A stretch of 64,000 bases of DNA from Planomicrobium stackebrandtii (GTDB taxonomy: Bacteria > Bacillota > Bacilli > Bacillales_A > Planococcaceae). The position numbers and the translations under genes are program-made. Position 1 is the first letter of the stretch, and every line of letters begins with the position of its first letter. The DNA is taken from contig NZ_JAUSWB010000002.1 in assembly GCF_030814955.1 (NCBI RefSeq), positions 186,001 through 250,000 of the forward strand, given 5' to 3'. Positions 8,902 through 17,344 of the stretch are shown here, piece after piece. The notes under the pieces were generated by a model that had not been told where the DNA came from, did no database searches, and worked only from the letters and a program-made list of their open reading frames with translations.

Positions 8902-10120
8902 AGAATTATCACCGAATGCCGAAGAGTTAAGAGTGAAATTACTGAAATTCATGGACGACTATGTCTATCCAAATGAAAAAACAGTCGAAAAATACTTAGA
9001 AGAAGCAGAAGACCGCTGGACGATTCCGCCGATTATCGAAGAGCTGAAAGAAAAAGCGAAAGAGCAGGGCTTGTGGAATTTATTTTTGGACCACCCGGAA
9101 TACGGAGCAGGCTTATCAAACTATGACTATTCCCATCTATGCGAAATCATGGGCCGTTCCTTGATTGCGCCGGAACTGTTCAACTGCAATGCACCGGACA
9201 CCGGCAATATGGAGGTGTTCATCAAATACGGAACTGAAGAGCAGAAAAAGCAATGGCTGGAGCCTTTATTGCGCGGGGAAATCCGGTCATGCTTCTCGAT
9301 GACGGAGCCCGCAGTTGCTTCTTCCGACGCTACTAATATCCAAAGCAGCATCGTCCGTGATGGCGACGAATATATCATCAATGCGAAAAAATGGTGGACC
9401 ACGGCTGCAAAGGATCCACGCTGCAAGATTGCGATCGTCATGGGGAAAACAGATCCGAATGCAGCGAAGCATCAGCAGCAGTCGATGATTTTGGTGCCTT
9501 TTGATGCACCGGGAGTGGAAATTATCCGTCCGCTGACAGTATTCGGCTATGACGATGCGCCTCAAGGGCATGCCGAAGTCCACTACACCAATGTCCGTGT
9601 ACCGGCTTCCAATATGCTGCTGGGCGAAGGGCGCGGGTTTGAAATTGCGCAGGGCCGTTTAGGGCCAGGGCGCATCCACCATTGCATGCGTGCCATTGGA
9701 GCTGCTGAGCGGGCACTTGAGCTTCTGTGCGAACGCGCTGATAGCAGAGAAGCGTTCGGCTCCACACTGGCTGAAAAGGATGTTATTAGAGAAATCATCG
9801 CTGAAAGCCGGATTGAAATTGAGCAGGCGCGTCTGTTGACTTTGCACGCTGCTCATAAAATTGATATGGAAGGCGCTAAAGCAGCACGCAAAGAAATCGC
9901 GATGATCAAGATTGCTGCACCACGAGTTTCACTGAACGTTATTGATCGTGCTATGCAGGTTTTTGGCGGAGCCGGCTTAACGGAAGATTTTCCACTCGCG
10001 GCACATTACGCCAATGCCCGCACACTACGCTTGGTTGACGGTCCGGACCAGGTCCACTTGCGCGACATTGGCCGTTTGGAACTGCGGGAACAATTGAAGG
10101 AAAGTTCAAACGTAAAATAA
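8894..10120 (+). CDS. acyl-CoA dehydrogenase, ACAD10/ACAD11-like
   Basis: 408 residues of the FAD-dependent acyl-CoA dehydrogenase family. The flavin/substrate motif [13 protein letters not shown] is at about 133-145. The C-terminal half ([43 protein letters not shown]) is the signature of the human ACAD10/ACAD11 branch, not of short/medium-chain enzymes. Where many family members have catalytic Glu in an EG motif, this branch carries Asp (Asp382 in VDGPD). The start at 8894 has GGAGG 8 bases upstream and overlaps the ligase stop. In ACAD10/11 this domain is fused to an APH-like kinase; here the kinase is separate at 18210. Likely role: processing a (phospho)hydroxyacyl-CoA. Confidence 0.9.
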   Translation: MLKELSPNAEELRVKLLKFMDDYVYPNEKTVEKYLEEAEDRWTIPPIIEELKEKAKEQGLWNLFLDHPEYGAGLSNYDYSHLCEIMGRSLIAPELFNCNAPDTGNMEVFIKYGTEEQKKQWLEPLLRGEIRSCFSMTEPAVASSDATNIQSSIVRDGDEYIINAKKWWTTAAKDPRCKIAIVMGKTDPNAAKHQQQSMILVPFDAPGVEIIRPLTVFGYDDAPQGHAEVHYTNVRVPASNMLLGEGRGFEIAQGRLGPGRIHHCMRAIGAAERALELLCERADSREAFGSTLAEKDVIREIIAESRIEIEQARLLTLHAAHKIDMEGAKAARKEIAMIKIAAPRVSLNVIDRAMQVFGGAGLTEDFPLAAHYANARTLRLVDGPDQVHLRDIGRLELREQLKESSNVK

Positions 10121-10135
10121 AGGAGGGATGTTGTG

Positions 10136-11116
10136 ATGAAGGCTTGGACAGTGGTCCGAATAGGAGATCCGCAGGAAGCGCTCGAACTTGCAGAACTTCC
10201 AATTCCAGAACCCAAAGCTGGTGAAGTACTCGTGAAAATGGAGGCTGCGGCCTTGAACTTTTTCGATATCCTTCAATGCCAAGGAAAGTATCAGGAAAAA
10301 CCTGATCTGCCATTTACACCAGGAGCGGAAATTTCAGGTGTAGTCGAAAAGGTTGGAGAAGGAGTGAGCATAAGTCCAGGGCAACGTGTTTTGGCAACGC
10401 CTCAGCTGCCAAGCGGCGGTCTTGCGGAATGGGCAGTCGTCAAGGAAGAAGGGGTGTTCCCGATTCCAGAATCGCTTTCCTACAGCGAAGCGGCAGCCTT
10501 ATTCATCACTTACCAGACAGCGTATTTCGCCCTGCACCGGACAGCCCGGCTTCAAAAAGGTGAAACCCTATTGGTGCATGCAGGTTCAGGCGGTGTCGGC
10601 TCTGCAGCCATCCAGCTCGGAAAAGCGGCAGGAGCTACTGTCATTGCGACAGCCGGAAGCGATGAAAAAACGGCAATATGCAAAGAGCTTGGCGCTGATC
10701 AGGTCATCAACTACCGAACGGAAGATTTCGTCTCTATCGTGAAAGAAGCAACAGGGGGAAAAGGAGCCAATGTCATTTTTGATCCGGTCGGCGGCGACAC
10801 TTTCGATCGCTCGAGAAAGTGCATTGCTTTTGAAGGACGTTTACTGGTCATCGGATTTGCAGGCGGTCGGATTGCAGATGCGCCGACCAATCATGCATTA
10901 ATAAAAAACTATTCGGTTGTGGGCGTCCATTTTGGCCTGTTCCGGAATTTATATCCAGAAGAAGTCATGAAAGCTCATTATGAATTGATGGCTCTTTACG
11001 AAAATGGAGCTATCCGTCCGATGATATATGAAGAGTATTCATTTGATAAAGTTCCGGATGCACTGGATTTATTGGGTGACCGGAAAACTTATGGAAAACT
11101 TGTTGTAAAACCTTAG
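10136..11116 (+). CDS. zinc-free MDR quinone oxidoreductase (NADPH:quinone reductase family)
   Basis: 326 residues, a medium-chain dehydrogenase/reductase. It has a GroES-like N-terminal half and a nucleotide-binding motif HAGSGGVGSAAIQLGK at about 152-167. It lacks the cysteine-rich zinc lobe, which places it with QOR/enoyl reductase-like enzymes. AGGAGGG precedes the ATG at 10136. It sits between the dehydrogenase and a crotonase in one run of genes, so it may reduce an enoyl-CoA or quinone intermediate. A second paralogue lies at 20337. Confidence 0.88.
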   Translation: MKAWTVVRIGDPQEALELAELPIPEPKAGEVLVKMEAAALNFFDILQCQGKYQEKPDLPFTPGAEISGVVEKVGEGVSISPGQRVLATPQLPSGGLAEWAVVKEEGVFPIPESLSYSEAAALFITYQTAYFALHRTARLQKGETLLVHAGSGGVGSAAIQLGKAAGATVIATAGSDEKTAICKELGADQVINYRTEDFVSIVKEATGGKGANVIFDPVGGDTFDRSRKCIAFEGRLLVIGFAGGRIADAPTNHALIKNYSVVGVHFGLFRNLYPEEVMKAHYELMALYENGAIRPMIYEEYSFDKVPDALDLLGDRKTYGKLVVKP

Positions 11117-11135
11117 CTGATAGGGAGGGAAATGA

Positions 11136-11912
11136 ATGACCAAACTGGTAGAAATCAACGTGCAAGATGCCGTCGGTTATCTGAAATTGAATAGGCCTGA
11201 AAAGTTGAATGCCTTGTCATGGGAATTGGTTCAGGAAGTCATGGATGCCTTGGATGATTTATCCGCCGATCAGACAGTCAAAGTCATCGTTTTATCAGGA
11301 GAAGGCAAAGCATTTTCTGCAGGCGGCGATATATCTTCCATGAGGGAGCTGGCAGATGCGGCTGAAGTGGCGGAGTGGATCGAGTATGTTTCAGGCTTGC
11401 CGAAGAAAATCATGGACCTGAATAAATACGTCATAGCTGCTGTTCATGGCTATGCGGCAGGGGCAGGGTTCAGTATCGCCTTAGCTGCGGACTTTATTGT
11501 GGCAGATGAAGATGCCAAGTTTGCGTTGAGTTTCTCAAATATTGGCCTGATTCCTGATTTAGGTTTGATCAAATTACTGACAGAGCGTGTGTCGCCGCCA
11601 ATTGCCAAAGAATGGATTTCATCAGCCAAGACGCTGTCAGCTGAAGAAGCTCGCAGCCACGGCCTCATCAATAAAATTTCTACAGGTTCAGTGGTGGAGG
11701 CTGCGGCTGAGTTTGCGGACTTTATCGTCAAAGGTCCTCCAATCAGCAATAAATATGTTAAATACCTTGTGAATCATACAGGTGACTTGCATAAAGAAAC
11801 GGCATTTATGCAGGAGAATATGATTCAGGCAATGCTGCTTCAGACAAAGGATCATCAGGAAGGCGTCGCGGCTTTTTTTGGCAAACGTATTCCTCAATTT
11901 AATGGCAATTAG
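11136..11912 (+). CDS. enoyl-CoA hydratase/isomerase (crotonase family)
   Basis: 258 residues. The crotonase fold is shown by LNRPEKLNAL near the start, the oxyanion-hole segment AFSAGGDISSM at about 60-70, and HGYAAGAGFSIALAADF at about 107-123. The second catalytic region reads FSNIGLIPDLGL: position two of the usual two-glutamate pair is Asp or absent, so it may be an isomerase or hydrolase variant rather than a standard hydratase. It follows the MDR gene by 19 bases with a GGGAGGG site and is the last gene before the TRAP operon. Confidence 0.87.
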   Translation: MTKLVEINVQDAVGYLKLNRPEKLNALSWELVQEVMDALDDLSADQTVKVIVLSGEGKAFSAGGDISSMRELADAAEVAEWIEYVSGLPKKIMDLNKYVIAAVHGYAAGAGFSIALAADFIVADEDAKFALSFSNIGLIPDLGLIKLLTERVSPPIAKEWISSAKTLSAEEARSHGLINKISTGSVVEAAAEFADFIVKGPPISNKYVKYLVNHTGDLHKETAFMQENMIQAMLLQTKDHQEGVAAFFGKRIPQFNGN

Positions 11913-11921
11913 AATTGGATT

Positions 11922-11937
11922 TTGTAAGCGGATACAA
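11922..11937 (+). promoter_or_regulatory. catabolite-responsive element (cre) before the TRAP genes
   Basis: TTGTAAGCGGATACAA fits the Bacillus cre consensus WTGNAANCGNWNNCW at every defined position (11922-11936). It lies 34 bases upstream of the TRAP binding-protein start. This predicts CcpA repression of the importer when preferred sugars are present. Confidence 0.7.
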
Positions 11938-11970
11938 AAAACAATACATTAAACGGATGGAGGGAAATTT

Positions 11971-13086
11971 ATGAAATCATTCAAATCTCAATTCTCAGTA
12001 GCTGGTTTGGGCTTAGTGCTTTTGTTGTCAGGATGTGGAGGCAGTGAAGAATCGGGTGGCTCTTCTTCAGAGGGAGAAACGATCACCCTGCGCGCGGCCA
12101 CTGGGCTTAGTGCCCAGCACGCTTGGTGGGAAGCATCGATGGTGCCTTGGATGGAAAGAGTGGAAGAATTGACGGAAGGCCAGGTTCAATTTGAATCCTT
12201 TACCGGGGGAGAATTGGTGGCAGTTCCGGATGAAGCAGAAGCACTTGAAACCGGTACTGTGGATGTAGCGATTGTCCTGCCGATTTATCAGCCGGATCAA
12301 TTTCCAATGGCGGAAGTTACCATGCTGCCGCTGAATCATTCCGATACGCTGATTGCTTCCAATGCATGGAAAAACCTTCTTGAAAGTGAAGAGGAATTGG
12401 CAGATGGACAGACGTATACAGAAATGCAATTTGGCAATTTCAAAGTATTTCCGATTTCTACAACCCAGGAATACTCTATTTCTACAACTGGACACGAATT
12501 CAATGCAGTCAGTGATGTAGAAGGAACTTCACTTCGCACACCTTCTAGAATCCATGAAATGTACTCAGCTAAAACGGGCATTAACAGTGTCACTATGCCG
12601 GCAGTCGAAATTTATGATTCTTTGAGCAGAGGCACATTTGAAGGAGCATTTTACAGTATTGCTGACTGGACAGGCTATGGCTTCCAGGATTTGTTCACCT
12701 ATACGTTAACGGGCATCAATTTCGGACATTTCAATGCATTTATTGGGATGAGTCAGGACAAATGGGATGAAATGCCTGAAAATGTTCAGGAAGCAATGAC
12801 TCAGGCAAATGAAGAGATTTTCGAACCAGGCGCCCAGGAATGGATTGATCGTTCAGAAGAAATCATTCCTGAAAATGAAGCGAATGGCGGTACATTCGTT
12901 GATTTTGCGGACTTGGATCCAGCAGTCCAAGATCACTTCAACCAAGGAATCGAAGAAACATGGACCGATTATGCAGCATTGCTAGAGGAAAGTGGAATGC
13001 CTGGAAATGAATTAGTTAAGATGTGGAGAGATCTTCTAATTGAAGAAGGCGGCGAAGTACCAGAAGCTATTATGAATCTGGAATAG
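11971..13086 (+). CDS. TRAP transporter substrate-binding lipoprotein (DctP family)
   Basis: 371 residues. The signal peptide ends in the lipobox LSGC (residues 19-22), so the mature protein is tethered to the outer membrane face. The DctP fold is indicated by ALETGTVDVAIVLPIY and by SLRTPSRIHEMY, which holds the conserved arginine that pairs with the substrate carboxylate. It feeds the DctM/DctQ permease encoded next. AGGGAAA precedes the ATG. A terminator-like hairpin separates it from the permease genes, as is usual when binding protein must exceed permease. The substrate is most likely an organic acid destined for the ligase at 7321. Confidence 0.92.
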   Translation: MKSFKSQFSVAGLGLVLLLSGCGGSEESGGSSSEGETITLRAATGLSAQHAWWEASMVPWMERVEELTEGQVQFESFTGGELVAVPDEAEALETGTVDVAIVLPIYQPDQFPMAEVTMLPLNHSDTLIASNAWKNLLESEEELADGQTYTEMQFGNFKVFPISTTQEYSISTTGHEFNAVSDVEGTSLRTPSRIHEMYSAKTGINSVTMPAVEIYDSLSRGTFEGAFYSIADWTGYGFQDLFTYTLTGINFGHFNAFIGMSQDKWDEMPENVQEAMTQANEEIFEPGAQEWIDRSEEIIPENEANGGTFVDFADLDPAVQDHFNQGIEETWTDYAALLEESGMPGNELVKMWRDLLIEEGGEVPEAIMNLE

Positions 13087-13094
13087 CCGTTTTG

Positions 13095-13138
13095 GGAAAA
13101 GGGAATAGCTTGTCAGCTAAAAAGCCATTCCCTTTTCT
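13095..13138 (+). terminator. attenuating hairpin between dctP-like and dctM-like genes
   Basis: The stem GAAAAGGGAATAGCTT / AAGCCATTCCCTTTTC has a single mismatch and is followed by a T-rich tail. Placed between binding-protein and permease genes, it probably lowers permease expression. Confidence 0.75.
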
Positions 13139-13168
13139 TTTTATAATTTGATGCAAGGAGGTCTTGAA

Positions 13169-14497
13169 ATGGACAACTTATTGGTCATAGGAATTATTTT
13201 AATAATGATGATTGTCTTGCTGATAGCAGGATTATATATACATTCTGTACTCCTTGCCAGTGGCATAATCGGTTTGATCCTGCTGGAAGGATTCGGGATT
13301 CTTCCTGGACTGCTCGGCAACGAGCCTTTTAACCGGGTAGCCAGTTACACATTGACGACCATTCCGCTTTTCGTTTTAATGGCTCAGTTTATTCTTCAAT
13401 CGGGGCTGGTTCAGGATATTTTCTACATGGTCCATAAGGTATCCAAAGGGAAGAACAGTTTGCTTGGTGTTTTGACCTTGATCATCGGCGGAATGCTGGG
13501 AGCAGTTTCCGGTTCGGGAACCGCTACGTCAGCTTCATTGGGGCAAGTCGCGATTCCGGAACTGCGGAAACATGGCTATAGTGCACCGCTTGCTGGTGCA
13601 ATTGCGGCCTCAGGCGGCTCGTTGTCAGGGATTATTCCGCCAAGCATTATTCTCATTCTGTACGGAGTAGCCACTGAAACACCTGTAGGCAGCCTGTTTG
13701 TTGGAGCATTTATTCCCGGAATATTGACTATGATTGTGTTTATTCTGGTGATGCTCGTGTATTTCAGATTGGATCGAAAAAAACAGGTGCAGACGCATAT
13801 TGAAGAGCCTGTAATTAAAGACGCACCATTGCCGGAAAAGCTGTCTGCCATCCGGTTGATCATTGTAAGCGTCATTGCCATACTCATTGTTCTGGTAATA
13901 TTTGGCGGCATTTACTCAGGTATCTTTACACCGACTGAGGCCGGTGCAGTGGGAGCATTCGTAGGTTTGCTTGCTGCGCTGGTTCTGGGGAAAGTCAATT
14001 TACAATTTTTCAAAACTTCTGTTGTCGAAACGGTAAAACTGACAGGAATGGTCATGATCATCATGATCGGTGCCCAGATTTTTGGACGTTTTGTTTCCTT
14101 GTCCTTGCTGCCGAGGCGATTGATAGAATTGATCGAACCGATCATGGATACACCGGTATTGGTGCTGATTGCTATTTCTGTTGTTTTGTTCATCATGTTC
14201 ATGTTTATAGAAGGTGCGGCTGTAATATTGATGTCCATTCCAGTTATCCTTCCCATCATTCAGGAACTGCAGGTCGACATCCTTTGGTTCGGGGTATTTG
14301 TTGCCGTCATTTGTACGATTGGATTGATTACGCCGCCTGTCGGATTGAGTGTTTATGCGGTTGCCGGAGTCAGCGGAATCAGTTCAGGATCAATATTCCG
14401 CATTTCCATGGTTTTCGCTGTTGTCGCGATGGTCGTCGTCTGTGGCTTAATGATTGCGTTTCCAGGGCTTGCCACATGGCTGCCGAATTCCATGTGA
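13169..14497 (+). CDS. TRAP transporter large permease (DctM family)
   Basis: 442 residues, very hydrophobic, with about 12 predicted membrane segments. It carries the family signatures GTATSASLGQVAIPEL and GGSLSGIIPPS in the first half and LITPPVGLSVYAVAG in the second. It is the ion-coupled transport subunit. The ATG at 13169 follows AAGGAGGT at a proper distance; the earlier in-frame ATG at 13151 does not. Gene order is P-M-Q, whereas P-Q-M is the common order. Confidence 0.93.
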   Translation: MDNLLVIGIILIMMIVLLIAGLYIHSVLLASGIIGLILLEGFGILPGLLGNEPFNRVASYTLTTIPLFVLMAQFILQSGLVQDIFYMVHKVSKGKNSLLGVLTLIIGGMLGAVSGSGTATSASLGQVAIPELRKHGYSAPLAGAIAASGGSLSGIIPPSIILILYGVATETPVGSLFVGAFIPGILTMIVFILVMLVYFRLDRKKQVQTHIEEPVIKDAPLPEKLSAIRLIIVSVIAILIVLVIFGGIYSGIFTPTEAGAVGAFVGLLAALVLGKVNLQFFKTSVVETVKLTGMVMIIMIGAQIFGRFVSLSLLPRRLIELIEPIMDTPVLVLIAISVVLFIMFMFIEGAAVILMSIPVILPIIQELQVDILWFGVFVAVICTIGLITPPVGLSVYAVAGVSGISSGSIFRISMVFAVVAMVVVCGLMIAFPGLATWLPNSM

Positions 14498-14520
14498 GTG
14501 ATTGAAGGGAGTGGACTTGA

Positions 14521-15069
14521 ATGAATGGAGTATGGAAAGCTTATAATATTTTTCATTATATAAAACTGGCGGGAATATGGATCAGTGGCATCAGTGTGCT
14601 TTTGATGATGCTGATGATTGTCTACGACGTTGCGATGCGGACCTTCTTCTCAAGCTCCATACGTGGAGGGTTTGAAATCATCCAGAATTACATGATGCCT
14701 TTGGTAGTATTCCCTGGCCTCGCCTATGTCTACGCGTCCGGTGTATTGCCGAAGATGGATTTAATCCTTGAAAAACTGAATAACACAGCACAAAGAATTT
14801 TGATTTTCTTTATGCTGCTTCTTGAATTGTTTGTCCTTGTGCTGATTGTACAGTTCAGCTGGGAATATGCCATGAGCGGCTTTGAGCGCAAGACCGCGTT
14901 TCCTGCTGCCGGCACTTTGTATCCTCTGTACCCGTTGTTTTTCCTGATTCCTATCGCGTTTGCCATGATTGTTGTTGAAAACGTCTTTATCCTGATACGA
15001 AATATCCTGGAAAACAAACCATCGATGGTCATGAAGGAAACGGAAGGAAAACCTGAAGAACTGCTTTAA
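14521..15069 (+). CDS. TRAP transporter small permease (DctQ family)
   Basis: 182 residues with four hydrophobic segments (about 17-40, 57-80, 95-120 and 137-160), as expected for DctQ. The first helix includes the short DVAMRTFF motif typical of the family. It starts 23 bases after the large permease and completes the tripartite importer. Confidence 0.88.
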   Translation: MNGVWKAYNIFHYIKLAGIWISGISVLLMMLMIVYDVAMRTFFSSSIRGGFEIIQNYMMPLVVFPGLAYVYASGVLPKMDLILEKLNNTAQRILIFFMLLLELFVLVLIVQFSWEYAMSGFERKTAFPAAGTLYPLYPLFFLIPIAFAMIVVENVFILIRNILENKPSMVMKETEGKPEELL

Positions 15070-15092
15070 AATTGAATGAATGAGGTGGTGGA

Positions 15093-15677
15093 ATGAGTCT
15101 CCGGGAACGAAAAGCAGCCAAGAAAAAAGAAGATATTCTTCGTTCCGCGAGTTTGGTCATTTCACGCAATGGCTACCAGAATGCGACGATGGAAGACATT
15201 GCTGCAGAATTACTGATGACTAAGGGCGCGCTTTATTATTATTTTAAAAATAAAGAAGAACTCTTGTACAGCTGCCACGACCTGATTTTGTCAGCAGCTA
15301 TGGAAAAGATGGAAGCCATTTATTTAGAAGAATCATCTTCAATGGACAAAATGAAACGAGCGATCAAGACCCACTTGGACATTGCGATACGTGAAAAAGA
15401 AGTGTTTAACTTGATTGTAAAGCCGGAACAGCTTTTTTCAGCAGAGCATATCGAAGAGATTATTCAAAAGCGCGATCAGTATGCCGGAATTTTCGACAAG
15501 ATCATAGCCGAAGGCGTGAAGCGCAGAGAATTTAAGGTGTCCGACAAAAAGATGGCGCGCATGATTATACTAGGTGCCACCAACTGGGTGCAGGTTTGGT
15601 ATTCGCCTGAAGGAAAGTTCAGCAAAGAAAAAATAGAAGACATTTACGCCGATTATTTTTTGAAGATGCTGTTGTGA
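15093..15677 (+). CDS. TetR-family transcriptional regulator (FadR/KstR2-like)
   Basis: 194 residues. The N-terminal helix-turn-helix spans about 12-57 (ILRSASLVISRNGYQNATM, then MTKGALYYYFKNKEELL). The C-terminal ligand domain contains ATNWVQVWYSPEG, like the NW...WY-PEG segment of acyl-CoA-responsive TetR regulators such as FadR and KstR2. It lies inside the catabolic island, 23 bases after dctQ, and is the obvious candidate repressor that releases DNA on binding a pathway acyl-CoA. Candidate operators are the inverted repeats at 7228-7255 and 20245-20264. Confidence 0.9.
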   Translation: MSLRERKAAKKKEDILRSASLVISRNGYQNATMEDIAAELLMTKGALYYYFKNKEELLYSCHDLILSAAMEKMEAIYLEESSSMDKMKRAIKTHLDIAIREKEVFNLIVKPEQLFSAEHIEEIIQKRDQYAGIFDKIIAEGVKRREFKVSDKKMARMIILGATNWVQVWYSPEGKFSKEKIEDIYADYFLKMLL

Positions 15678-15777
15678 ATAGGCAGAAAGAAGTTTTTGAT
15701 GAGTGGGAAGTTTCTTCATTCCTGACGAGACTTGCTCCCCCCGGTAAAACGGGATAACACAAAAGGGATTGATTGCA

Positions 15778-16524
15778 ATGAGGAAGGTTCATGTCATTAC
15801 TCAAAAAGAAGCAGTAGCAGAAGAGAAGTTGAAAGGCTGTACAGCAGCAGTCATCGACGTCTTACTTGCGACTTCGACGGTTGCTTTTTTGCTCGAAAAT
15901 AATTACGAACCCATTTACGCTGTTAGGGATAGTGACCAGGCAATAAAGCTCTCAAAGCATCAGAACGAATCCCATATTCTGCTGGGGGAAACAAAAGGGG
16001 AATCTATCCAGGGGTTTCAATATCCTGACCCTTGCCTGATCCAGCTAAACGATGATAAGCAGGCGGCCATTATTTGTTCTACAAACGGTACAATCGCCAT
16101 CGAGAAAGCAAGCAAAGCAAACGTGCTTTTCATCTCGTCCCTGGTGAACGGGCATTTGATCGCAGAGCGGATCCACCTGCAGGAAGATGATTCTTCTATT
16201 GTGCTGGTCTGTTCAGGAAATGATGATCGATTCTCTATGGAAGACTTTATCGGAGCAGGACAGATAGTCGAACACCTGACCCGGAAGGGAAACTACAGCT
16301 TATCCGATTCCTCAAAATTGGCCAGGGAAGCATATCGCCATGCCCATAAGACGTCATTTAAAGATTTGTACGAGTGCGAAACAGCGCATTTATTGAAGCG
16401 TTTCGATTTTACCGGTTCTGTGGAATTTGTGCTGCGGCATCACGAAGCAGTGGATGTTGTTCCATTGTATAGAGACGGAAAAATTGTTAATGACCATCAG
16501 AAAATAACTACTAAAAGAAGGTAA
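15778..16524 (+). CDS. ComB-family phosphatase (2-phosphosulfolactate phosphatase-like)
   Basis: 248 residues. The core VIDVLLATSTVAFLLEN, the CSTNGTIAIEKA segment, SLVNGHLIAERI and VCSGNDDRFSMEDFIGAGQIV follow the ComB family, whose founding member removes phosphate from (R)-2-phospho-3-sulfolactate. No phosphosulfolactate synthase (ComA/YitD) is present in this window. The ATG at 15778 has AAAGGGA upstream, and the next gene's ribosome site overlaps its stop. Within a cluster encoding an acyl-CoA kinase, a different phosphorylated acid is a plausible substrate, but that is inference. Confidence 0.85.
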   Translation: MRKVHVITQKEAVAEEKLKGCTAAVIDVLLATSTVAFLLENNYEPIYAVRDSDQAIKLSKHQNESHILLGETKGESIQGFQYPDPCLIQLNDDKQAAIICSTNGTIAIEKASKANVLFISSLVNGHLIAERIHLQEDDSSIVLVCSGNDDRFSMEDFIGAGQIVEHLTRKGNYSLSDSSKLAREAYRHAHKTSFKDLYECETAHLLKRFDFTGSVEFVLRHHEAVDVVPLYRDGKIVNDHQKITTKRR

Positions 16525-16537
16525 AGGAGGAAAGCCA

Positions 16538-17323
16538 TTGCAGAAAGAACATTGGACAGTGATTAGTTTGGAACGCCGGGAAACCGTTGCAGTGCTGACT
16601 TTAAATAACCCGCCGCTAAATGTCCTGACAGATGAACTGCTGAACCAATTAGATGAAGCCATCAACGACATAGATCGGGATCCCGGAATTCGGGCAATTG
16701 TTTTGAGGGCAGCTGGGGAAAAAGCTTTTGCTGCCGGTGCTGATATTCGCCAGTTTCCAAGCCTGACAAAAGAAAGCGGGATAGCGCTGGTGGAAAAAGG
16801 CAAAAAGATCTTTGACAAGCTGGCAGGCGGAAAACCGGTTATTTGTGCAGTTCATGGATTGGCTCTCGGGGCCGGACTAGAGCTGGTGCTTGCCTGTGAT
16901 ATCCGGATTGCCGAAGAAACCACGAAATTAGGCTTGCCAGAAACAGGGCTCGGCATTTTGCCAGGCTATGGCGGCACACAGCGGTTAACCCGTCTGGCTG
17001 GTCCGGGAAAAGCAAAAGAGCTGATTTTATCCGGTGAGCCTTTGTCCGGCAAAGCCGCTTTCGAAGCAGGTCTGGTCGAAAGGCTTGTCCCCCAGGGTGA
17101 GGCTTTCGAAAATGCCATAAAGTTGGCGCAGTCCATAGCGTCAAAAGCTCCACTGGCAATAGCGAACGCCAAGAAGGCGATTGATGGAGGAGTGGAGCTA
17201 AGTTTAGCGGCAGGACAGGAGCTAGAGACACAAATGTTTTCAGAGCTTGCCGAAACGCAGGATATGCAGGAAGGCGTCAAAGCATTCACTGAAAAGCGGA
17301 CGGCTAATTTTCAGGGGAAATAA
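16538..17323 (+). CDS. enoyl-CoA hydratase
   Basis: 261 residues, a standard crotonase. It has LNNPPLNVL near the start, oxyanion segment AFAAGADIRQF at about 64-74, HGLALGAGLELVLACD at about 106-121, and both expected glutamates in the ELVLACD... LPETGLGILPGYGGTQRL region. It hydrates trans-2-enoyl-CoA to the (S)-3-hydroxyacyl-CoA. The start is TTG with AAAGGAGG 7 bases upstream. It is directly followed by the 3-hydroxyacyl-CoA dehydrogenase that would use its product. Confidence 0.93.
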   Translation: MQKEHWTVISLERRETVAVLTLNNPPLNVLTDELLNQLDEAINDIDRDPGIRAIVLRAAGEKAFAAGADIRQFPSLTKESGIALVEKGKKIFDKLAGGKPVICAVHGLALGAGLELVLACDIRIAEETTKLGLPETGLGILPGYGGTQRLTRLAGPGKAKELILSGEPLSGKAAFEAGLVERLVPQGEAFENAIKLAQSIASKAPLAIANAKKAIDGGVELSLAAGQELETQMFSELAETQDMQEGVKAFTEKRTANFQGK

Positions 17324-17344
17324 AGCTTGAATGGAGATGGAGCG

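Noticed and set aside
9522-9856. Antisense frames opposite the acyl-CoA dehydrogenase and similar long shadow frames elsewhere
   Set aside because: They lie entirely over strong coding sequence, have no ribosome sites, and have compositions explained by the real gene's codon bias.
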